A stretch of 64,000 nt of DNA, from assembly GCA_013360685.1 (NCBI GenBank), contig JABWBD010000004.1, positions 1 through 64,000 on the forward strand. The letters run 5' to 3'. The translations under genes and the position numbers were made by a program. The DNA comes from Pirellulales bacterium. Lineage in GTDB: Bacteria > Planctomycetota > Planctomycetia > Pirellulales > Thermoguttaceae. Under the pieces are notes generated by a model that saw only the letters and a program-made list of their open reading frames with translations, had not been told where the DNA came from and made no database searches. Position 1 is the first letter of the stretch. Each line of letters starts with the position of its first letter. This document shows, piece after piece, positions 35,210 through 43,887 of the stretch.

Positions 35210-36379
35210 ATGGGCATGAGGCGTGCTGCACTTTCAATGGGGACGCTCTGGTGTGCACTGTTGGGGCTGCCGGGGGCCGGACAACCGTCTTTCTGCCGTG
35301 CCGCGGACGCCTCGCAGACACTGACAGTTCGTCTGTTGGACAGAGACGGAAAACCGGTCGAAGGGGCTCATGCGGGGACTTTCTCCATTCATGCGGACCG
35401 ATGCGAAGAACCGGCGGACGAGTCGGGATGGCAGTATCGCGCACATGCCGTTTCTGATGGTTATGGACGCGCACGCATCACGGACCATCCAGACCTGCTA
35501 ACTTGCCTTGTTGCGCGACACGTCGGCAGGAAACTCACCGGTATTCGCCGCGTAAGCGAAGAAGAACTGAACAGAATCGTCGACGTCACGATGGAGCCGC
35601 AGTGCCGAGTCTTCGGACGCCTGACATCCAACGAATTAGGGACCCTCAATCGGAACCTAGCGGCGAATGCCGTCTATCTTTATTCGGGCGATGAACGGCC
35701 TCTGGGCTGGTTTTCCGATCAAACTGCCTTCCACTTCTACGTACCTCCGGGCACATATCGCTTCAAAGCCTACAGCAGCGAAGCGCACGAAGTCTCTGGG
35801 ACTGTGACCGTGCCGCCGGATCAGGCCGAGTTGGAGATCGGCACGATCAACCTGGCTGCGAAACGTTGGGCATTGCTCCGAGGTCAGCCTGCACCCGAAT
35901 TTCAGGAGGTTGTGGCATGGAAGAACAGTGAGCCGTTGAAGCTCTCCGACTTGCGCGGCAACGTGGTACTGCTGGAATTTTGGGGATACTGGTGCGGACC
36001 ATGCGTGGGGCGCATGGCGGACCTTTTCTCCGTCTACGACAAATATCGCGACCAAGGTCTGGTGATCATCGGCATTCATTTGGATACGGGCGAGGGGATC
36101 GATTCCCCGGCAAAGCTCGACGAAAAGTTGGCCGAGATCAAGAATCGACTCTGGAAGGGCCGCGACATTCCGTTTCCAGTTGCCTTGGTCCTTGAGCACC
36201 AGGTGCCGTTTCGAGCCGACGTTGAGAGAAAAGCGGGCTGTCCGCTGGCGGCGGACTACGGCATTGACAGCGTGCCGACCGGAGTGCTCATCGACCGCCA
36301 AGGACGAGTCGTGGACACGTACTACGCCGGCCGCGATTCCGATGAGGCCGTGTTGTTGAAGACTATGGCAGGGAATTGA
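35210..36379 (+). CDS. Exported TlpA-like thioredoxin-fold protein with carboxypeptidase-regulatory-like N-domain
   Basis: The 389-residue product starts with a signal segment ending near 'FCRAADA'. A beta-rich region ('LTVRLLDRDGKPVEGAHAG') follows, typical of carboxypeptidase-regulatory-like domains, and then an AhpC/TSA-Redoxin domain. That domain has 'LRGNVVLLEFWGYWCGPCVG', with the redox pair WCGPC at about 261-265, and 'YGIDSVPTGVLIDRQGRVVD' with the cis-proline region. It probably acts as a periplasmic thiol-disulfide exchange protein. The ATG follows AAAGGA. It is followed 37 bases later by another exported protein with similar beta domains. Confidence 0.88.
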   Translation: MGMRRAALSMGTLWCALLGLPGAGQPSFCRAADASQTLTVRLLDRDGKPVEGAHAGTFSIHADRCEEPADESGWQYRAHAVSDGYGRARITDHPDLLTCLVARHVGRKLTGIRRVSEEELNRIVDVTMEPQCRVFGRLTSNELGTLNRNLAANAVYLYSGDERPLGWFSDQTAFHFYVPPGTYRFKAYSSEAHEVSGTVTVPPDQAELEIGTINLAAKRWALLRGQPAPEFQEVVAWKNSEPLKLSDLRGNVVLLEFWGYWCGPCVGRMADLFSVYDKYRDQGLVIIGIHLDTGEGIDSPAKLDEKLAEIKNRLWKGRDIPFPVALVLEHQVPFRADVERKAGCPLAADYGIDSVPTGVLIDRQGRVVDTYYAGRDSDEAVLLKTMAGN

Positions 36380-36416
36380 CTCGTTAACACAGCGGCATGC
36401 GGCAGGAGGATTTCCA

Positions 36417-38234
36417 ATGCGTGCTATTCTGGGAATCATTGCGTACTCGATCGCTGGGCTACTAATACTTGGCGAGTTCCGCGACGGCTGTGCTGAGGAG
36501 CGGACGGTCACAGCGGCTACCGTCTGCGGGCGGATCGTCACGATCGAAGGAATACCTCTCAGCGGGAGCGTCTCAATCAGGCCGCCTTGGTGCAACACCT
36601 ACACCGCTGACGCGGGTGCGGACGGCCGGTTCCGGCTTACCGTCAAGCCACAGGAGGTCGTGAGAATGTACGGCTCGCTCGAATCAGGCGGGCTGATCGT
36701 CAAAGCGAAGGATTTGGCCCCAGTCGTCATTTCGCTGCCGGTGCTCCCTGCGGGCGGCGAGGTCAGGCTTGGTGATGTCTTTCTAGGGTACGGCACGTTT
36801 TTGCGTGGGCAAGTCCTATCTCCGCAAGGTGGCGCTGTGGCCGGAGCGGAGGTAACGGTGCGCACTTTTGCCAACTACCTGGGAAACACAGTGGGACACA
36901 TGCTCCCGGACACAACTCTGGTGGCGGATGAGCAGGGTGGATTCCAGACACCTGCGTTGCCGTGTTGCCAACTCGGTCTGGAGGTATCGGCCCCGGGATT
37001 CCAGTTGGCTGGCGGCCCGCTGCAACTCGATGGTTGGGCGCGCCGCCTGGAATTGCAGCCCATTCGCTTGCAGCCGGAATACCCTGTCCACGGACATGTT
37101 CGTGCCCCGAATGGCCAAGCGATTGCCGGTGCTCGTGTCCGGTGGTTTCGCGAAGATCACAGCGATGCGGAGGGGAATTTTCAACTGCATGGGCTCGAGC
37201 GAGATTACCGCGTTCAAGTCATCGTGTCGGCGGACGGGTATCGCGTTCACAACGAGATCCACCGCGGAGAGACCAACATGAACATCGTCCTGAGCCCAGC
37301 TCACTACTTGACAGGGCGAGTGACTGACGCTCGCAGCGGGAAGCCAATCAGACTAAGACAGGTAGTGCTGTGTGAGTACTCGCTGGACGCCGACGGACAA
37401 CCGCGTGTCGACGGCTGCCGCAACGCGAGGTTCCGGCAACCGGCGTCGGGACAGTTCATGGTTGAGCACTTTGGTCCCGCGCGCTACCACGTGCTCTTCA
37501 AGGCCGACGACTATCAGGATCGGGAGCTTTTCTTGGACTTGCTCGATTCGGATCGCGACTGGGACGTGGGCGGAATCGAACTTTGGCCTCTCGTTCAAAG
37601 TCCCGATCCAGCGATCGTCGTGCAACGAATACGCGGAAGAGTGACTCGCGGCGGTGAGCCGGTAGCCCGAGCGACTGTCTCCCTATGGAGTCCGGGTAGG
37701 AAGTTTGCAGGTCGCGAAAATGCTGCGGTCCATTACGGGCGACTCGTGCCGCCTCCGCCATCCTGCCGCGAGATGAAAGTTACCGGTGAAGATGGCGAGT
37801 TCGAGTTTTCGGCACCGTATCAAGGGGAATGGTTGGTCCGCGCCGACTGTCCCGAGGCGGCGCCGACAGTCGTTGGCCCAGTGAACGTAAAGCGGGGCGA
37901 GGATGCCGAGCAAGCCGTTGAGATCGGAGAAAGTGGATCTCTGGTTGGCCGGGTTCGGGGGATCGCTTTCTCCGCTCCGGGCGTGCTCTGGGCGATTGTG
38001 TTCGACGACCGTGCGATTATGGAAGTCGCCCAAGTTGACCCAGGCGGAGAATTTCGTTTCGACCGCATGCCAGCCGGAACCTATGGTGTCAAGATCGGGC
38101 ACTGTGCGATGAACGACTCGGAGATCTATGGTGGCCTGTGGGATACGCTTGCCGATCCCTGGAACCGAGCAGAGAAGGTGGAAATCACGGCCGGGAGCAA
38201 GGCCACGGTTGAACTCGACGCGCGTCACAAGTAA
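36417..38234 (+). CDS. Exported carboxypeptidase-regulatory-like multi-domain protein
   Basis: The 605-residue protein begins with a signal peptide ('AILGIIAYSIAGLLILGEFR'). It then contains about five repeats of the beta-sandwich pattern of carboxypeptidase-regulatory-like domains, such as 'VCGRIVTIEGIPLSGSVSI', 'LRGQVLSPQGGAVAGAEVTV', 'VHGHVRAPNGQAIAGARVRW' and 'LTGRVTDARSGKPIRLRQVV'. There are no catalytic residues I can name. AGGAGGA lies 6 bases before the ATG. With the TlpA-like gene upstream it likely forms an exported pair involved in surface or periplasmic structure. Confidence 0.8.
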   Translation: MRAILGIIAYSIAGLLILGEFRDGCAEERTVTAATVCGRIVTIEGIPLSGSVSIRPPWCNTYTADAGADGRFRLTVKPQEVVRMYGSLESGGLIVKAKDLAPVVISLPVLPAGGEVRLGDVFLGYGTFLRGQVLSPQGGAVAGAEVTVRTFANYLGNTVGHMLPDTTLVADEQGGFQTPALPCCQLGLEVSAPGFQLAGGPLQLDGWARRLELQPIRLQPEYPVHGHVRAPNGQAIAGARVRWFREDHSDAEGNFQLHGLERDYRVQVIVSADGYRVHNEIHRGETNMNIVLSPAHYLTGRVTDARSGKPIRLRQVVLCEYSLDADGQPRVDGCRNARFRQPASGQFMVEHFGPARYHVLFKADDYQDRELFLDLLDSDRDWDVGGIELWPLVQSPDPAIVVQRIRGRVTRGGEPVARATVSLWSPGRKFAGRENAAVHYGRLVPPPPSCREMKVTGEDGEFEFSAPYQGEWLVRADCPEAAPTVVGPVNVKRGEDAEQAVEIGESGSLVGRVRGIAFSAPGVLWAIVFDDRAIMEVAQVDPGGEFRFDRMPAGTYGVKIGHCAMNDSEIYGGLWDTLADPWNRAEKVEITAGSKATVELDARHK

Positions 38235-38283
38235 CCGAAAAAAAGGCCGAATTTCCTCCGCTCTCCCTTGCCAGATAAAGCCC

Positions 38284-38322
38284 GGCCCCGCGGCACCGGG
38301 ATCTCCGGCGGGGCGGGGCCGT
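38284..38322. terminator. Hairpin between converging genes
   Basis: CGGCCCCGC (38284-38292) pairs exactly with GCGGGGCCG (38314-38322). It sits in the 212-base gap where a plus-strand gene and a minus-strand gene converge. No U-run follows on either side, so it is a candidate bidirectional, Rho-independent-like stop only. Confidence 0.35.
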
Positions 38323-38446
38323 CTGCGCTGGGGTTGGTAAGGAGCGGCCGGTCGGTCGGCCTTGAACTGGTAGTTGGGATTGCGGACATCGAAATCGGCG
38401 TCGGTGAATCCGTTGTTCACCTCCTGGCATCAGGCTCAAAACCAGT

Positions 38447-39898
38447 CTACTTCGGCCCCGCTTCGCGGAACAATTCGAGCACCGTCTGCACAATCGCCGT
38501 GGAGGCATCGACCTCCAGGCAACTGCTGGAGGCCCGCCATGTCTCGTAACCGCCCAGCCCGTGCTGCTCGGGCGTGGGCAGGTAGCCGCTGTAGCCGTTG
38601 GCCAGTTCGATTGTGAACGTCGGTTTGAACGGACTCCGCTTCTTGATCTCTAGCCCGATCTCGACAAAAACCTCGCAAGGAATGGCCGCGATGCCCAGCG
38701 GGCCGATGCGGATTGCCTGGAGAGTGACCGGCGTCCTGTCCGGATACTCGCTCAGGGTGATCGCCGAACGGGCGTAGTACTCGGCTAGAGGCGGCAGGGA
38801 CTTGTCTGTGGGATTAGCCACGATCTGTCTGGCTCGCTCCAACTCCTCGGGGCTCGGCTTACGGACGCCCAGCAGGATATCGCGGGTTGCCATGGCGAGC
38901 GTCACATGGTCCTGGTATTCGATCTGGCGGCAGGCCTGCTCGGCGGCATCCGCCACGCGCCGGGCGACCTGCTGGATCCGCTCGAAGGGCGGCTGCGGTT
39001 TGCGCGGCTCGCGAAAGTTGATGTTGTTGATGTCGCCGCTGGTGCCGTTGGTAAGGATGGCCACGAAGGACGGCTCCGTCTGCCCGGCGGCCGTCCGTTT
39101 CTCCATCTCGCGGCAGAACTCGCCAAAATAGTCGGCGGAAAGCATGCCGCCGGGGACGCCGCCCACATAGTGCAGCGAGTAGTTCGCCAAGAGGGCCAGC
39201 GGTTTGCCCGCCGCCGTTTGCACGGAAACGACGCTCACGTCGGGATCGGTTGGGCCGGCCGGGCGGACGAGTTCCGAGCTGTTGCCTGGGTTCATCCGCA
39301 CGCGGTCCGTGCCGCCAAACGGGTTCGGGCCGATCGTCTCCTGCTTCAGGTGCCAGCGACGATTGAAGACCTCCTCAGGCACCAGGGCCACGGCCCAGCC
39401 GATCCGCGCCGGCACGAGCCGCCGGTTTGCCAGCGCGATCGCCTCGGCGATCTTCTCGACCAGGAGTTGGACATAGTCGGGATCGGCCGGGATATCGTTC
39501 AGTTGGGTGACGTTGGGGGAGGTGTGGGTATGGGTGGCCGCGATGAGCAAGCGATCTTCGGGAATGCCCGCGGCCTTGGCCGCCCGCTGCTTCGCGCGCT
39601 CGACGACGTCGCGGGGGACGATGCAGTTGTCGCAGATGGCCAGCGCGATCCGCGTGGCGCCGTCGTCGAGGGTGAGCGCGCGGACGTAGAGAGGGTCGTG
39701 GGCAGAGGTTGCCTGGCGATCGCTGAAACTGCCCAGCATCGAGACGGGGAATTCTTGGGGTGTCGCGTCGACCGCGGCGGCCCCGGCAAGGAAGGGTTTC
39801 TTGGATGCAGATTCGGCCGCGGGCGCCGAGTAAAGCAGACCATGAACCAGGAGGACTGAGACGATCCATGCGGAGACAAAGCGGCATCGCGGGTGCAT
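38447..39898 (-). CDS. Secreted neutral/alkaline ceramidase-like hydrolase, copy 2
   Basis: The 483-residue product has a signal peptide ('FVSAWIVSVLLVHGLLYSAP') and the same blocks as the copy at 21374: 'LLIAATHTHTSPNVTQ', 'SLHYVGGVPGGMLSADYFG', 'ILTNGTSGDINNINFREP' and 'IELANGYSGYLPTPEQHGLG'. The two copies align over their whole length and are clearly paralogues. AGAGGAG lies 6 bases upstream of the ATG. Enzymatic activity is inferred from the family only. Confidence 0.85.
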   Translation of the reverse strand: MHPRCRFVSAWIVSVLLVHGLLYSAPAAESASKKPFLAGAAAVDATPQEFPVSMLGSFSDRQATSAHDPLYVRALTLDDGATRIALAICDNCIVPRDVVERAKQRAAKAAGIPEDRLLIAATHTHTSPNVTQLNDIPADPDYVQLLVEKIAEAIALANRRLVPARIGWAVALVPEEVFNRRWHLKQETIGPNPFGGTDRVRMNPGNSSELVRPAGPTDPDVSVVSVQTAAGKPLALLANYSLHYVGGVPGGMLSADYFGEFCREMEKRTAAGQTEPSFVAILTNGTSGDINNINFREPRKPQPPFERIQQVARRVADAAEQACRQIEYQDHVTLAMATRDILLGVRKPSPEELERARQIVANPTDKSLPPLAEYYARSAITLSEYPDRTPVTLQAIRIGPLGIAAIPCEVFVEIGLEIKKRSPFKPTFTIELANGYSGYLPTPEQHGLGGYETWRASSSCLEVDASTAIVQTVLELFREAGPK

Positions 39899-40561
39899 AA
39901 CGGGCTCCTCTTGCAGGACAGGTGAGGACAGGTTCGTTCCCTATAGTGGTAACGCGGGCCGCGTTTCGGGTCAACACTCAGGATACACGAGCGCGGATTC
40001 GTGGAGTGTTCTCCTTGCTCGTTCGATTCCCTTTCGCTTTCCGCGATGGCGGGGTGCCCTTTCTTGCCAGGCTGCGCGTTGTGTGGCATCGCTTGGCGTT
40101 GAATGTGCGGACCATTCCGATTCGGCTTACCACAACGCCAAGCAGTGTCTTTCAGCGGAGTAAAGCCCATCGACAGCTCCAAAATGCCACGGGCTTGCCC
40201 CGCGGATGGTTACGCTCGATGCTGCCAACAGGCCATCCCCAAACCTCGATGCCACCGGCGTGCTCGGTGTCATTTCTTCGGCTGACTCTGCTGGTGGGTG
40301 GTTGATCTCAGGACATGCCCCAGACCTAACCTCATCTGTCGCCAGGCAAGTTCGAGCCAGCGCAATACCGTTGGAGCGGCAAGCTGGCTCTGCCAGTCCT
40401 TGGTGACGGACACCGGCAGTCCCACGCGCATGAAGAATCGAGCGCACGACTTCGGCTACGGGAAGACTTGAACCCGCCGCGAGCCTTAAGCGATGCGGTG
40501 GAGGGCAATTTTTCCGAGCGGTGTTTCAGCTCGCTCAGGAATGTGAGAAGAGAACGCGGAA
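39899..40561. other. 663-base gap with a possible small minus-strand ORF and an inverted repeat
   Basis: No full-length gene is supported. A minus-strand frame at 40270-40431 (53 residues, 'MRVGLPVSVTKDWQSQLAAP...') has protein-like composition but no ribosome site. It may be a gene fragment; I do not recognise it. An exact 11-bp inverted repeat (GCTTGGCGTTG at 40091-40101, CAACGCCAAGC at 40133-40143) lies in the middle. The left end is the leader of the ceramidase-like gene. Confidence 0.45.
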
Positions 40562-41845
40562 TCACACGGCCCTGCTGACCCCCGGGACCGCGCAGGGGTA
40601 GATGCCGTCCGGGCCGGGCTCCGGCTGGGGCGTGGATTGCCAGGTGTAGCCGTCGGGCGACAGGTCCAAGGTGGAACCGATCGCTTCCTCCCACGTGAGG
40701 GCCTTGCCCGAGTAGGTGGCCATGCGACCCAGGATGGCGGTCATGGTGCTCGTCGCGCTGTAGTCGCCCTCGTTGTAGGACTGGCCGGCCGCCAGGGCGG
40801 CGAAGAGATCGTCCATCTCGACCTGGTGGCCGTCCGGGCCGCGTTCCCAGTGTGTGGGAGGTTGTCCGTCGACATACAGGTCGGCCGCGCCGTGGCCCTG
40901 GATCTCCACGCGTCCCTTGGTGCCGTGGGCGTGCTCCGAAAAACTGTTCCAGCAGGCAGGAATATGGCGGCAAAAGCTGTACATCTTCGTCCCGTCGGCG
41001 TACTCGAACTCGACGGCGTGATGGTCGTAGATCTCGCCGTACTCGGGACCGACGCGGAACTGCCGGCCGCCCATGCCGTTGGCCTTCACCGGGCAAGCGT
41101 CCTTGATCCAGTTCATCACGTCGAGGTCGTGGACGTGCTGCTCGACGATATGGTCGCCAGAGAGCCAATTGAAGTAGTACCAGTTGTTGACCTGGTACTG
41201 CATTTCCGTGTCCTGCGGCTCGCGCTTGCGGACCCAGACGCCGCTGGAGTTGAAATAGGCGCGCAGGAAGCAGACGTCGCCGATCGCGCCGTCGTGGATC
41301 CGCTTGATCACCTCCTTGTGTTTCACTTCGTGGCGAAGGTGATGCCCGACCGCCACGGCCAGCCCTTTGCGCTTGGCTTCGTCGTTGACGGCCATGACCC
41401 GCCGAACACCGGGCGCATCGACCGCGACCGGCTTCTCCATGAAGATGTGCTTGCCGGCCTTCACGGCAGCCTCGAATTGCATGGGGCGGAAGCCGGGCGG
41501 AGTGCAGATCAGCACCAGATCGGCCCCGCTGTCGATCGCCTTCTGGTAGGCATCCAGCCCCACGAACTTCCGCTCCTCGGGCACATCGACCTTGTCTTTG
41601 CATTGGGCCTGGATGGCGCGAAGACTGTTGTCCAGGCGGTTCTGGAAAGCGTCGGCCACGGCGATCAGTTTGACGTTTGGATTGGCGGAGTTCTTCAGGG
41701 CGTTGATGGCGGCTCCCGTTCCGCGTCCTCCGCTGCCGATCAGGGCGATCTTGATCAGGTCGGTGCCGGCCGCATGGGCGCTACGCGCGAAGGCAAGGCC
41801 GGCCAGGGCGGTGCCGGCAACGGCATGTTTCGATTTCGTGCACAT
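40562..41845 (-). CDS. Gfo/Idh/MocA-family oxidoreductase with leader peptide
   Basis: The 427-residue protein has an N-terminal leader ('AVAGTALAGLAFARSAHA') and an NAD(P)-binding Rossmann start ('IKIALIGSGGRGTGAAINAL'). The family motif 'HIFMEKPVAVDAPG' and the catalytic-region 'WLSGDHIVEQHVHDLDVMNW' follow. Exported members of this family are abundant in Planctomycetes. The leader has the hydrophobic core of a Tat-type signal but no twin arginine. GGAG lies 9 bases before the ATG. Substrate, probably a sugar or sugar derivative, is not readable. Confidence 0.9.
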   Translation of the reverse strand: MCTKSKHAVAGTALAGLAFARSAHAAGTDLIKIALIGSGGRGTGAAINALKNSANPNVKLIAVADAFQNRLDNSLRAIQAQCKDKVDVPEERKFVGLDAYQKAIDSGADLVLICTPPGFRPMQFEAAVKAGKHIFMEKPVAVDAPGVRRVMAVNDEAKRKGLAVAVGHHLRHEVKHKEVIKRIHDGAIGDVCFLRAYFNSSGVWVRKREPQDTEMQYQVNNWYYFNWLSGDHIVEQHVHDLDVMNWIKDACPVKANGMGGRQFRVGPEYGEIYDHHAVEFEYADGTKMYSFCRHIPACWNSFSEHAHGTKGRVEIQGHGAADLYVDGQPPTHWERGPDGHQVEMDDLFAALAAGQSYNEGDYSATSTMTAILGRMATYSGKALTWEEAIGSTLDLSPDGYTWQSTPQPEPGPDGIYPCAVPGVSRAV

Positions 41846-42011
41846 GGGCGGTTTCTCCGTGGCATAGGCAGGGGATGGAGGCAGGACGCTGTAGTGGCGG
41901 TCGCGAAGGCGTCAGTCTGACACCATTGCCGTTCTGACGCAAGCTGCTCAATCTTGAATCCGCGCACTCCCGCCGGGGAGTCTCGCCGGACTTCGGCTGG
42001 AACGGCTTCTG

Positions 42012-42608
42012 CTATCCTTCCAGCCGCACGTTCCAGTACGCCTCGCTGACGAATCGCGACCAGCTTTCCAGGCGAACGTCTCGCGAAGCATAGAGCGGCT
42101 GCCAGGCGGGCCGGACCGGCCGCTTGCGGAGCCGCATACCGGCCTGTTCGGGAGTGCGGTCCGCTTTGCGCTTGTTGCATTCCACGCACGCCAGGACGCA
42201 GTTGTCCCAGGTGGAAGCTCCGCCGCGGGACCGGGGCACAACGTGGTCGATCGTCAGCAGTTCCGGTCCCGGCTGGATGCCGCAGTATTGGCAGGCGTAG
42301 CGGTCTCTCTTGAAGAGATTCCGCCGGCTGAAGGTGACGATCGCCGTCGGCATGCCTTCATAGCGAGTCAGCGCCACCACCTCCGGCACTCGCAACCGCA
42401 TGGTCACCGCGCGGATGAAGCGGTCGCCTTCGCGGGGCCGCAGCCGTGACCAGTCCTCCCACGTATAGGTCTGGAAACTCTCCGGATCCACGACACGTGC
42501 CGTGCCCTGGAAGACCATGACCAGTGCGCGGGCGACTGTGGCTACGTGCACCGGCTGCCAGTTGCGGTTGAGCACCAGAGTTGGGTGCTGCAATACCGTC
42601 GCAGACAT
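42012..42608 (-). CDS. HNH endonuclease
   Basis: The 198-residue protein contains an HNH nuclease domain with two zinc-binding Cys pairs: 'YACQYCGIQPG', 'LLTIDHVVPRSRGGASTWDN' (catalytic Asp-His, then Asn) and 'CVLACVECNKRKADRTP'. The N-terminal 100 residues ('LVLNRNWQPVHVATVARAL') are typical of stand-alone chromosomal HNH proteins that occur widely in Planctomycetes and cyanobacteria. No methylase or phage genes accompany it, so a restriction role is not supported. GAGGGA lies just before the ATG. Confidence 0.9.
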   Translation of the reverse strand: MSATVLQHPTLVLNRNWQPVHVATVARALVMVFQGTARVVDPESFQTYTWEDWSRLRPREGDRFIRAVTMRLRVPEVVALTRYEGMPTAIVTFSRRNLFKRDRYACQYCGIQPGPELLTIDHVVPRSRGGASTWDNCVLACVECNKRKADRTPEQAGMRLRKRPVRPAWQPLYASRDVRLESWSRFVSEAYWNVRLEG

Positions 42609-42646
42609 AAGTCCCTCGTAGCGGGGGTCCGACAGTTCCGATACCC

Positions 42647-42652
42647 ATTATA
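42647..42652 (-). promoter_or_regulatory. -10 box (TATAAT) of the HNH gene
   Basis: On the minus strand a perfect TATAAT lies 39 bases before the HNH start codon. No good -35 hexamer is found 16-19 bases upstream, so only the -10 element is supported. Confidence 0.45.
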
Positions 42653-42815
42653 ACCCGTCTGGTGCACCGCCCGCCACATCCCCGCGCGCTTCCCCGCGGT
42701 TTTTTTTCGCTTGCCGCCATCATAGCTAGCCAGCAGCTTGGCTGCTTACCCCGGTGAACCGCTGCCATCGGGACTCCGATGGATCAAGGCTGGCCTGCCA
42801 CGCCTATCTCCCGCT

Positions 42816-42928
42816 CTTCCGCTTCCGGGCGACAGTCTCGGCGTTTTCTGCAGGACGGCCTTCCCTGGCCGTCGCGATCACCGAAAAATGCCGGCCAGGG
42901 AAAGCCGTCCTGCACCCGGAAGCGGAAG
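42816..42928. repeat. 113-bp two-part palindrome
   Basis: The outer arms CTTCCGCTTCCGGG (42816-42829) and CCCGGAAGCGGAAG (42915-42928) match exactly over 14 bases. The inner arms 42849-42871 and 42892-42914 match at 22 of 23 bases around TGCAGGACGGCCTTCCCTGG. The ACGGCCTTCCC core recurs in the palindrome at 48555-48572. It lies in a gene-free region. Confidence 0.85.
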
Positions 42929-43097
42929 GGCCCTTTTTTCGGCGCCCCCTCGGCCGCTCGATTACCGAGTTGGGCGCGCCGGCCAGCCACGAGGATCGGG
43001 ACGATCCGCGGGAAGCGTACCTGAAACCCGCTCGAGCTCGGATCGCCCCACCATGGGAACGCTGGCCAAATCACATAATTGTCAGCTTCTGTTGTTG

Positions 43098-43376
43098 CTA
43101 GTCGGCCGAACGCTGGCGAGTGATCGCCATGAGCGGCTCCTGTCCTCCGCTCGCGTCCTGCCAACGGCGGCGCAACCACTGGCTGCGCCGATGGGCATCT
43201 TCCCAGGCACGCTGGAGAACCGCGGCCGCGCGGCGGCACTCTCGATAATTTGCCCGGGCTTCACGCGCCATTGTGTCTTCGCGGGCAATCGCCGCATCCG
43301 CCGCCCGACACGCCCAGTAATCACACAAATCCTGCATCTGTTGAAATTCACGCCGCAAGGTCTTCTCGTCGGCCAT
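43098..43376 (-). CDS. Small helical hypothetical protein
   Basis: A 92-residue frame begins 'MADEKTLRREFQQMQDLCDY'. It is rich in Arg, Ala, Glu and Gln with a heptad-like pattern, predicting a helical hairpin or coiled coil. I do not recognise a family. The start at 43376 is preferred over the track's 43427 because the preceding stretch is unlike protein. No convincing ribosome site is visible, so the call is tentative. Confidence 0.45.
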   Translation of the reverse strand: MADEKTLRREFQQMQDLCDYWACRAADAAIAREDTMAREARANYRECRRAAAVLQRAWEDAHRRSQWLRRRWQDASGGQEPLMAITRQRSAD

Positions 43377-43887
43377 CGCCCGGACCACGGGTACGACGGA
43401 CCACGAACGGTTCCGACGCCGAGACAACCGTTTGGCAATTTATCCCCCCGCGCCGAAGCCGTCGAAACCGTTGGGTGCGTTGTTTTCCTGGCCGCCGATC
43501 CTCAATAAGTTGTTGCATGCTACCCACCCTATTGTTTGAAGGTCCCCTCGCCCTTCCATGTCGCCGAATCCGGTTCCCCGGCCATTTCGGCATGCCTGAC
43601 ATTCCTGCATACTTCATGTAGCGGCGCGGGCATTCCGGGGAAGAATCTTGGAATTTTTTCAAAATTGTTATCCAATGGGTGGCATGTATCCCTTTATTGT
43701 GGTAGGAACTGAGGCTCGACGGCTTGGAGAGAAGACGCCTCGCTCGTTCCGTTGGGACATGTCGGCCGCTATACTTGCAGCCAGGTAGTCCGGCACAATC
43801 GTCTGACGGCAGGCATGGCGGAGCCTGCCGATCGGTGGGGAACCGGACGCGAGGCATGCTCGAACTCTTCATTCAGGGAGCGGTGAG
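43377..43887. other. Intergenic region upstream of the aminotransferase
   Basis: No gene is supported; frames here are shadows. CGGCAGGC (43807-43814) and GCCTGCCG (43823-43830) form a small palindrome related to the GCAGGC-GGA-GCCTGC family. TATACT at 43770-43775 could be a -10 box for the downstream gene, but no good -35 box accompanies it. Confidence 0.45.

Larger units (their letters stand above)
42609..43097. other. Repeat-rich intergenic region
   Basis: No gene is supported. The left end is the HNH promoter. A small hairpin CCGCG/CGCGG (42682-42699) followed by eight T residues looks like a plus-strand intrinsic terminator, but no plus-strand gene precedes it. CCATCGG/CCGATGG pairs near 42767-42784. 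The large palindrome is annotated separately. A small structured RNA here is possible but unproven. Confidence 0.5.

Noticed and set aside
42012-42608. Restriction system or homing endonuclease
   Set aside because: The HNH gene stands alone; no methylase, intron or intein boundary is visible.
42738-43508. 256-residue plus-strand ORF through the compound palindrome
   Set aside because: It translates the palindrome and random-looking sequence into Arg/Pro-rich protein with no conserved feature.
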